64,000 bases of DNA. It comes from Streptomyces sp. Go-475 (GTDB lineage: Bacteria > Actinomycetota > Actinomycetes > Streptomycetales > Streptomycetaceae). The translations under genes were made by a program, and so were the position numbers. Of the stretch, positions 58,267 to 64,000 are shown one piece after another (the first letter of the stretch is position 1; the number at the start of each line of letters is the position of its first letter). The DNA is taken from NCBI RefSeq assembly GCF_003330845.1, contig NZ_CP026121.1, forward strand, positions 4,569,501-4,633,500, read 5' to 3'. A model generated the notes under the pieces. That model ran no database searches. It saw only the letters and a list, made by a program, of their open reading frames with translations, and was not told the DNA's origin.

Positions 58267-59712
58267 TCAGCCGATGAGGCCGGAGCCGAAGGCGCCGTAC
58301 GAGCGGGTCTGGCCGAGGCTGCCCGGGCCGAAGGAGCGGGCGCCGTCGGTGACGGGGCCGGTGGCCGAGCCGCGCAGGCTGGTGATCGCGCCGACGCCCT
58401 CGTCCTCGAAGCCGGCGGTGACGGTGAACTCGGCGCGGCCGTCCTTGGTGACGTCGGCCAGCAGGACGTCGGAGCCGAAGTAGTCCATGGCCTCGGCCGA
58501 GCCGGGGACGCCGGCGGTGGCCTGGGTGAAGGTGCGGGCGCCGGTGCGCGAGACGCCGGAGGCCGAGCCGTTCATCAGGACGGTGGCGCCGGTGTCCTCG
58601 GTGGTGCCGACGTCCTCGAAGACGACGCCGATGGCGAGGTCGCCGTAGCCGTCGCCGTCGGCGTCGCCGATGGAGACCGCGCTGCCGAAGCCGTCGCCCG
58701 CCTCGTCGCCGCCGGGCACGCCCTCGGAGTCCTGGGTGAGTTCCGCCATGGGCGCGTCGCCGTTGACCGGGCCGCCCTCGGAGCCGCGGATGACGACGAC
58801 CCGGCCGCCGAGGCTGCCGCTGTGGTCGTCCTCCTTGGAGAAGACGTTGCCGAGGGCGATCTCGTCGTAGCCGTCGCCGTCGATGTCGCCGAGGGCGAGG
58901 GAGGTGCCGCCGTTCAGGGGGCGGGGGACGGAGGTGTCCGGGCCGGTGGGGGAGCCGAGGTAGGCGACGCCCTTGGACCAGCTGCCCGTCCCGTCCTCGT
59001 TCAGGCGGACCCGGTAGGTGAGGACGAGGTCGGACCTGCCGTCGGCGTTGGTGTCGCCCGCCGCCATGGCGTCGACGCTGTACGACGTCTCGGGCGTGGC
59101 GATCCGCCGGACGGCGCCGGTGGTGCCGGTCGTCGTGAAGCCGCCGCGGATGACGTACGGGTCCGCGTAGGCGCTCGCGGCCAGGTCCGTCCTGCCGTCG
59201 CCGTCGAAGTCGCCGGCGGTCAGCAGGTTGCCCCAGTGGTCGTGCGCGGACACGGCCGGGTCCTTCACCGTGGTGCCGTTCTTCAGGCCGCTCGCCGAGC
59301 CCCACAGGAGGGTGACGGAGCCGCCGTCGACGTCGTCGCCGACGTCCTCACCGGGGGAGCCGACCGCGAGGTCGGTGTAGCCGTCGCCGTTGAGGTCGCC
59401 CAGGGCGAGCGCCTCGCCGAAGGTGTCCTCGGCCTCGGCGGCGCCGGGCACACCGGCGGTGTTCTGGCTGACCACCGTCCGCTTGGCCGGGTCGAGGCCG
59501 GTGGCGCCGCCGTAGACGACGGCGACGTAGCCGGCCATGCCCTGGCCGTCGACCTTGGCGTACGGGGCGGCGAAGGCGATGTCGCCGTAGCCGTCGCCGT
59601 TGAAGTCGGCGGTCGGGCCGGTGGCCGGGGCGGCGGTGGCCGCCGTCGCGGGCAGGGCCGTGAGGAGGCCTGTGGTGAGGGCCGTGGCCAGGAGGAGGGT
59701 GCGCTTGCGCAT
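58267..59712 (-). CDS. Secreted FG-GAP/integrin-alpha-like repeat protein 2
   Basis: A 481-residue exoprotein with signal peptide 'MRKRTLLLATALTTGLLTAL' and a propeller of FG-GAP repeats: 'ADFNGDGYGDIAFAA', 'GDLNGDGYTDLAVGS', 'GDFDGDGRTDLAASA', 'GDIDGDGYDEIALGN', 'GDADGDGYGDLAIGV'. The repeated 'QNTAGVPGAAEAEDTFGEAL' segments between blades are shared with the neighbours. Only 17 bp separate it from protein 1, so the two are probably co-transcribed. Confidence 0.9.
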   Translation of the reverse strand: MRKRTLLLATALTTGLLTALPATAATAAPATGPTADFNGDGYGDIAFAAPYAKVDGQGMAGYVAVVYGGATGLDPAKRTVVSQNTAGVPGAAEAEDTFGEALALGDLNGDGYTDLAVGSPGEDVGDDVDGGSVTLLWGSASGLKNGTTVKDPAVSAHDHWGNLLTAGDFDGDGRTDLAASAYADPYVIRGGFTTTGTTGAVRRIATPETSYSVDAMAAGDTNADGRSDLVLTYRVRLNEDGTGSWSKGVAYLGSPTGPDTSVPRPLNGGTSLALGDIDGDGYDEIALGNVFSKEDDHSGSLGGRVVVIRGSEGGPVNGDAPMAELTQDSEGVPGGDEAGDGFGSAVSIGDADGDGYGDLAIGVVFEDVGTTEDTGATVLMNGSASGVSRTGARTFTQATAGVPGSAEAMDYFGSDVLLADVTKDGRAEFTVTAGFEDEGVGAITSLRGSATGPVTDGARSFGPGSLGQTRSYGAFGSGLIG

Positions 59713-59800
59713 GGGGTTCCTGTCGGTCGGAGGTGCTGCTGATCAGGAGGAGGGCGGTGTCAGGAGGGGCGGGCGGTGCCGGTCACCGGCGGGTGTGGTG

Positions 59801-61225
59801 TCAAGAGGTGAGGGCGGTGCCGTAGCCGGGGGCGCCGGTCGTGGAGATGCCTGTCGAGGTGGGGCCGAAGGTCGTCGCGCCGGTGGTCGTCGGGCCCGTC
59901 GCCGTGGCGCGCAGGCACCAGACCGCGCCGTCGCCGGCGTTCTCGCCCGGCGCGGAGACGGACAGGTCGGCGCGGCCGTCGCCGGTGTGGTCGGTGAGGG
60001 TGATGCGCTCGCCGAAGCGGTCGCCCTTCTCGGAACCGCCGGGCACACCCGCGGTGTTCTGGGAGTACGACGTCGCGCCCTTGGTGGTCAGGCCGGAGGC
60101 CGAGCCGCGCAGGACGGTGACGGCACCGGCGGCGGCGTTCTCGCCCGCGGCGCCGACGGCCAGGTCGGCGTACCCGTCGCCGTCGACGTCGCCGAGCGAG
60201 ACGCCGCTGCCGAAGCGGTCGCCGGTCTCGGCGGCGCCGGGCACGCCGGCGGTGTCCTGGGTGAGGACGAGCGGGGCGCGGCCCGGGTCGCGGCCGTCGG
60301 GGCCGCCGTAGACGACGGTGACCTTGCCGCCGAGGGCGCCCGCCGGGTCGGCGGAGGTCTCGCGGTCATTGCCCACGGCGATGTCGGCGTGGCCGTCGCC
60401 GTCGATGTCGCCGACGGCGGAGACGTACCCGGCGGGCAGGTTCCGCAGCCAGTCGGTGTGGTTGCTGATCTCCATGTCGGCGAGGGCGGTGGCGGCGTCG
60501 CCGTTGTGCGCGGTACGGCCGTGCAGAACCACCCGGGGGTGGCCGTCGCCGGTGACGTCGCCCGAGGAGAGGTACTTCACGCCGTACGAGGAGGACCACC
60601 AGTCGTTGCGGGAGCCCGAACCGCCGTTGGACGCGCTCGTCCGGGTGATCGGGCCGTTCACCAGGGAGAGCGTGATCGGGCCGGTGGAGCCCACCGCGAC
60701 GTCCACGTCACCGTCGTCGTCGAGGTCGCCCGCGGTCAGGGCCTGGCCGTACCGGTCGTAGTCGGTGCTGAAGAAGCTGAACAGCGAGCGGGCGCCGGAC
60801 AGGCCGGAGGCCGAGCCCCAGACGACGGTGACCGTGCCGTCGTTGGTGTCGCCGCCGTCCTCGCCGGGCGTGCCGACCAGCAGGTCGGCGTAGCCGTCGG
60901 TGTTCAGGTCGGCGGAGGCGAGGGCGGTGCCGAAGGCGTCGTCGGCCTCGGCGGCCCCGGGCATCCCGGCCGTGTTCTGGGTGAGGAGCGTGCGCGTGGC
61001 GGTCTTCGGCCCGCTCGGGCTGCCGTAGACGACCGACACCGCGCCCGCCCTGGCCTGCCCGGCGACCGTGGCGCCCGGCGCGCCGATCGCGAGGTCGGTG
61101 CGGCCGTCGCCGTTGAAGTCGTAGGGGACGGCGGCGGTCGCGGCGTGCGCGGCCGGGGCGGAGAGGGCGAGGGCGAGCGGGGTCAGGGCCGCGGCGAGGA
61201 CGGCGGCGGTGATACGGGTGCGCAT
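59801..61225 (-). CDS. Secreted FG-GAP/integrin-alpha-like repeat protein 3
   Basis: A 474-residue exoprotein: signal peptide (cut after 'AHAA', ~30), then blades with 'YDFNGDGRTDLAIGA', 'ADLNTDGYADLLVGT', 'GDLDDDGDVDVAVGS', 'GDIDGDGHADIAVGN', 'GDVDGDGYADLAVGA'. Between blades it has the common 'TQNTAGMPGAAEADDAFGTA' pattern. Its upstream region is a G-rich minisatellite rather than ordinary promoter sequence, so its expression may depend on the length of that tract or on read-through from gene 4. Confidence 0.9.
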   Translation of the reverse strand: MRTRITAAVLAAALTPLALALSAPAAHAATAAVPYDFNGDGRTDLAIGAPGATVAGQARAGAVSVVYGSPSGPKTATRTLLTQNTAGMPGAAEADDAFGTALASADLNTDGYADLLVGTPGEDGGDTNDGTVTVVWGSASGLSGARSLFSFFSTDYDRYGQALTAGDLDDDGDVDVAVGSTGPITLSLVNGPITRTSASNGGSGSRNDWWSSSYGVKYLSSGDVTGDGHPRVVLHGRTAHNGDAATALADMEISNHTDWLRNLPAGYVSAVGDIDGDGHADIAVGNDRETSADPAGALGGKVTVVYGGPDGRDPGRAPLVLTQDTAGVPGAAETGDRFGSGVSLGDVDGDGYADLAVGAAGENAAAGAVTVLRGSASGLTTKGATSYSQNTAGVPGGSEKGDRFGERITLTDHTGDGRADLSVSAPGENAGDGAVWCLRATATGPTTTGATTFGPTSTGISTTGAPGYGTALTS

Positions 61226-61237
61226 GGCGGTACGTGC

Positions 61238-61660
61238 CTCACTGGGGGCCGACGGGGTGTCACTGGGGTGGGGCGGGGTGTCACGGGTGCGGGGGGTGTC
61301 ACTGGGGTCCGGTGGAACGTCAAGGAGTCCGGCGGGGTGTCACTGGGGGTCGACGGGGTGTCACTGGGGTGGGGCGGGGTGTCACTGGGGTCCGGTGGGA
61401 CGTCAAGGGAGTCCGGCGGGGTGTCACTGGGGGTCGACGGGGTGTCACTGGGGTTGACGGGGTGTCACTGGGGGTCGACGGGGTGTCACTGGGGTGGGGC
61501 GGGGTGCCACTGGGGTCCGGTGGAACGTCAAGGGAGTCCGACGGGGTGCCACCGGGGGCCGACGGGGCGTGACGGGGGCCCGACGGGGCGTGACGGGGGC
61601 CCGGCGGGGGACACGGGGGTCCGGCCGGGCCGTAGTGAGCGAGGGCGGGTGTCACTGGGC
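61238..61660. repeat. G-rich minisatellite (VNTR) between FG-GAP genes 3 and 4
   Basis: About 420 bp of tandem repeats based on a ~21-bp unit, GGGGTGTCACTGGGGGTCGAC with variants. There are ten exact copies of GGGGTGTCAC and several degenerate ones, organised in a higher-order unit of ~84 bp (61334-61417 versus 61418 onward) that includes TCCGGTGGAACGTCAAGG. The right end reaches the stop codon of FG-GAP gene 4 (GTGTCACTGGG at 61650). On the plus strand G-runs could form quadruplexes. Confidence 0.9.
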
Positions 61661-63055
61661 GAGGGCGGAGCCGAGGCCGTGGCCGCTCTTCAGGGCGACG
61701 GCGGTGGTGGTGATGCCCTGCGCGCCGCTCGTGGTCAGGCCGGAGGCGGAGCCGCGCAGGGTCCACAGGCCGCCCGTGGAGTTCTCGCCGTCGACGCCGA
61801 CGACCAGGTCCGCCCTGCCGTCCTTGGTCACGTCCGTCAGGGCGACCGCGGAACCGAAGCGGTCCCAGGACTCGGCGGAGCCGGGCACCCCGGCGGTGTC
61901 CTGGGTGTACGACTTCACACCGGTGGTGCTCAGACCGGCGGCGGAACCGAACAGCACGGTCACCGAGCCCGCGTCCTTCGCCGTGCCGAGGTCCTCGCCC
62001 GGGGCGGAGACCACGACGTCGGCGTATCCGTCGCCGTTGATGTCGCCGGTGCTCACGGCCCTGCCGAAACCGTCCTCGGCCTCGCCCGCGCCGGGCACGC
62101 CCGCGGTGTCCTGGTGGATCACGGTCGGCGTCTGCGCCGGGTCGGGGCCGGTGGGGCCGCCGTACCAGACGGTGATCTGCCCGCCCTTGTGACCGCCGGG
62201 CTTGAGGTCGTAGGGGTCGGTGTGGTCGCCGAGGACGAGGTCGCCGTAGCCGTCGCGGTTGATGTCACCGATGGCGCCGGGGTAGCCGTCGGCGCTGGAC
62301 AGGTCGGCCATCTTGTACGCCGTGCCGGTCCAGCGGAAGTAGTTGATCTGGCCGCCGGTGTCGCCGTCCACGTTGAACGGGTAGACGCGCTCGGCCGCGC
62401 CGTCGCCGGTCATGTCACCCGCGAACACCTCGAACGTGGTGCCGACCTCGCCGACGCGCAGGTTGTTCAGCGGGCCGCCGGTGCGGGTGAAGGGGCCGTT
62501 GTAGATGCGGGTGTGGCTCTGGCCGGTGAGCGTGACGTCCAGGTCGCCGTCCCCGTCGAAGTCGCCGGTCGCGATGCCCCGGGAGAAGTTGCCGTACTCG
62601 GCGAGCGTCGACGGCTGCGGCAGGCCCTTGCCGCTGGTCAGGCCGGACTTCCCGCCCCACAGGACGGTGCCGGAGCCGACGCCGTCCCGGTCGCCGATGC
62701 TCTCGTTGGAGGCGCCGACGACGAGGTCGGAGTAGCCGTCCCGGTCGAGGTCGCCGCCGGCCAGGGCGCTGCCGAACAGGTCGCCGGACTCGGCGGTGCC
62801 GGGCACGCCCGCGGAGTTCTGCGTGATGACGGCCCTGCGGGCGGCCGAGACACCGGACGCCGAGCCGTACAGCACGACGACCGCGCCGGCGCAGGAGGCC
62901 GAGCCGACGTCGGCGCAGGGGGCGCCGGCCGCGACGTCGCGGTATCCGTCGCCGTTGAAGTCCCCGGTGAGGCCGGAGGGGGCGGCCGAGGCCGGGGTGG
63001 CGGTGAGGAGGCCGGTGGTGAGGGCCGCGGCCAGGATGAGGGTGCGCTTGCGCAA
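61652..63055 (-). CDS. Secreted FG-GAP/integrin-alpha-like repeat protein 4
   Basis: A 467-residue exoprotein whose signal peptide ('LRKRTLILAAALTTGLLTAT') nearly equals that of protein 2, followed by FG-GAP blades 'GDFNGDGYRDVAAGA', 'GDLDRDGYSDLVVGA', 'GDFDGDGDLDVTLTG', 'GDINRDGYGDLVLGD', 'GDINGDGYADVVVSA'. The start is TTG at 63055, where protein 2 has ATG, with GGAG seven bases upstream. A Cys pair ('APCADVGSASCAGAV') in the first blade is specific to this member. It is the first gene of the array. Confidence 0.88.
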   Translation of the reverse strand: MRKRTLILAAALTTGLLTATPASAAPSGLTGDFNGDGYRDVAAGAPCADVGSASCAGAVVVLYGSASGVSAARRAVITQNSAGVPGTAESGDLFGSALAGGDLDRDGYSDLVVGASNESIGDRDGVGSGTVLWGGKSGLTSGKGLPQPSTLAEYGNFSRGIATGDFDGDGDLDVTLTGQSHTRIYNGPFTRTGGPLNNLRVGEVGTTFEVFAGDMTGDGAAERVYPFNVDGDTGGQINYFRWTGTAYKMADLSSADGYPGAIGDINRDGYGDLVLGDHTDPYDLKPGGHKGGQITVWYGGPTGPDPAQTPTVIHQDTAGVPGAGEAEDGFGRAVSTGDINGDGYADVVVSAPGEDLGTAKDAGSVTVLFGSAAGLSTTGVKSYTQDTAGVPGSAESWDRFGSAVALTDVTKDGRADLVVGVDGENSTGGLWTLRGSASGLTTSGAQGITTTAVALKSGHGLGSALAQ

Positions 63056-63686
63056 GACGGGGCTCCGGGGGAAGAGGGGAGGGCGGGGCTCAGGCGGCGG
63101 CGGGTGTGCCGGGGCCGGCCTGGGGCGTGGGGGCGGAGTCCCGAGGTGGTGCGGGGCGCGGCTGCGGGCGCCCGGGGGCGCGTCGCTGGTGCTGGGGCAT
63201 GCGGGGTCTCCTGCGGCATGCGGGATGCGTGGCGGGCATCCACCGTCGATGAGGTGCCGGGACCGGCCGTGTTCGCCGGGGGTTGTCCGGGCGTTCACGG
63301 GTGGTCGGCGATCAGGAGACCCACGTGGGGACGTAAGGGTTGTACGTGAGTTCGGTTAATTCCCGCCGAGACGGCCGGGACGCGGGGGCGGTGTCGGTTG
63401 GCGGGCATCGGCGGGAGGGGGTCGGTGTCAGTCCGCGGGCACCGGCCGGGAGGGGGCCGGTGTCACTCGGCGTCCATCGGCCGCAGGCGGAGGCCGCCGA
63501 CGGCGTCCCGCGCGACGCGGAGCGCCTCGGCGACCTCGCAGCTCAGGGAGGTCACCCCGGGGTGGGGCGGGCGCCCTGCGGGTGGTGTCACCTCGCCGGC
63601 CAGCCCGAACGCGAACGCCTGCCCGCCGACGTCACCCGCGGTCACCCCGACGCCCGGAACTCATCGCGTACCGCTGCCCGGTTTCC
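63056..63686. other. Intergenic region right of the FG-GAP array
   Basis: 630 bp holding the promoter region of FG-GAP gene 4. A second small G-rich repeat-like stretch (GGGGTCGGTGTCAGTCC / GGGGCCGGTGTCACTCG, ~63418-63470) resembles the minisatellite. A leftward frame of ~60 codons (63463-63645) is not convincing. Confidence 0.45.
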
Positions 63687-64000
63687 TCACACCTTCTGCA
63701 GGTTCTTCGGTCCGGCACGGTGGCGGCCGCCGCCCTGGGGCAGTGCCGCCTTCGCCGTCAGCCCCCGCGACTGCCAGGCGTTGTCGCGGAGCTTGAACAG
63801 GGCCCAGTAGCGGGTGGGGCACAGCAGCACGATGTTCATGAACACGGCCGCCGGGGTGCCCACCAGCCAGGAGCGCCAGCGCTGACGCGCGGTCATGTCC
63901 GGCCGCATCAGCACGTACAGCCCCGACTGGCCGTACCGGACCACCAGGTACACGCCGAGGTACACCAGCGCGATGCCCGGGTTGTGGTACCGGCCGCCCA
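63687..64000 (-). CDS. C-terminal part of a family 2 glycosyltransferase (5' end outside window)
   Basis: The frame is open to the window edge. The visible ~104 residues contain one or two hydrophobic segments ('GIALVYLGVYLVVRYGQSGL', 'WLVGTPAAVFMNIVLLCPTR') and 'YWALFKLRDNAWQSRG', the usual C-terminal end of membrane-bound GT2 enzymes related to hyaluronan/chitin synthases in streptomycetes. The protein probably makes or extends a surface polysaccharide. Substrate cannot be read from this part. Confidence 0.75.
   Translation of the reverse strand, partial: GGRYHNPGIALVYLGVYLVVRYGQSGLYVLMRPDMTARQRWRSWLVGTPAAVFMNIVLLCPTRYWALFKLRDNAWQSRGLTAKAALPQGGGRHRAGPKNLQKV

Noticed and set aside
58250..59305. 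Continuation of the FG-GAP protein 1 frame upstream to a start at 59305
   Set aside because: The extension overlaps FG-GAP gene 2 out of frame and is Arg-rich; a proper ribosome site and signal peptide are found at 58249.
61238..61660. Possible CRISPR array
   Set aside because: Repeats follow each other without unique spacers of constant length and vary in sequence; no cas genes are in the window. It is a minisatellite.
59600..63349. 1249-codon open frame on the plus strand across the FG-GAP array and the minisatellite
   Set aside because: Antisense to three clear genes. In the repeat region it reads as 'GVSLGVDGVSLG' repeats, an artefact of the minisatellite; no signal or domain is present.
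63463..63645. 60-codon leftward frame right of the FG-GAP array
   Set aside because: No ribosome site, no recognisable pattern, and it lies in G-rich repeat-like sequence.

Overview
The window is high-GC actinobacterial DNA, almost certainly from a Streptomyces chromosome. It shows GTG/TTG starts, strongly biased third codon positions, FrcBCA/GH32 sugar genes, an LAxTG sortase substrate, tandem FG-GAP proteins and a pSAM2-type integrative element in a tRNA gene. No taxon below genus can be supported.

Layout. 1-4.8 kb: the end of a large secreted protein, then a vanadium-dependent haloperoxidase and a cytochrome P450. 5.1-7.2 kb: a decayed copy of a block that is more complete at 23.0-27.2 kb (ABC exporter, DUF418 membrane protein, small membrane protein). 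7.3-15.8 kb: a fructan/fructose utilisation locus (ABM protein, levanase-type GH32, PfkB kinase, FrcB/C/A-like ABC transporter, LacI regulator) with four matching LacI-type operators. 15.8-38.1 kb: a mixed region with two related SGNH hydrolases (one with a sortase signal), LysR, a third DUF418 protein, the ABC exporter, a LiaSR-like two-component pair, an envelope-lipid operon (DedA, two PAP2, OmpR regulator, kinase), a BlaI/M56 pair, two COG4705 membrane proteins, and relics of mobile elements (tRNA 3' end, integrase, relaxase).

38.14-54.06 kb: an integrated actinomycete integrative and conjugative element (AICE) of about 15.9 kb, flanked by a perfect 47-bp direct repeat, one copy of which is the 3' part of a tRNA-Gly(CCC) gene. 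Its backbone is two GntR repressors with their operators, a TraSA/FtsK-like translocase, Spd-type spread proteins, a RepSA-like initiator, Xis and Int. Its left third is cargo: an HTH protein, a HEPN-like protein and, in visibly lower-GC DNA, a three-gene overlapping operon that reads as an ABC-three-component (ABC-3C) conflict/defence system (DUF4297-like nuclease, middle component, Rad50-like ATPase with Cys pairs). A 168-bp inverted repeat follows it.

54.1-64 kb: core chromosome (tRNA-Gly, zinc-ribbon protein, dCTP deaminase, phosphoribosyltransferase, Yip1-like protein), then four tandem secreted FG-GAP/integrin-alpha-like proteins with a G-rich minisatellite between the third and fourth, and the end of a family 2 glycosyltransferase running off the window.

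The strongest candidates for something unusual are the ABC-3C cargo operon with its HEPN neighbour and large inverted repeat, and the nested domain duplication inside the levanase. All functions are inferred from reading the sequence; no database search was possible.
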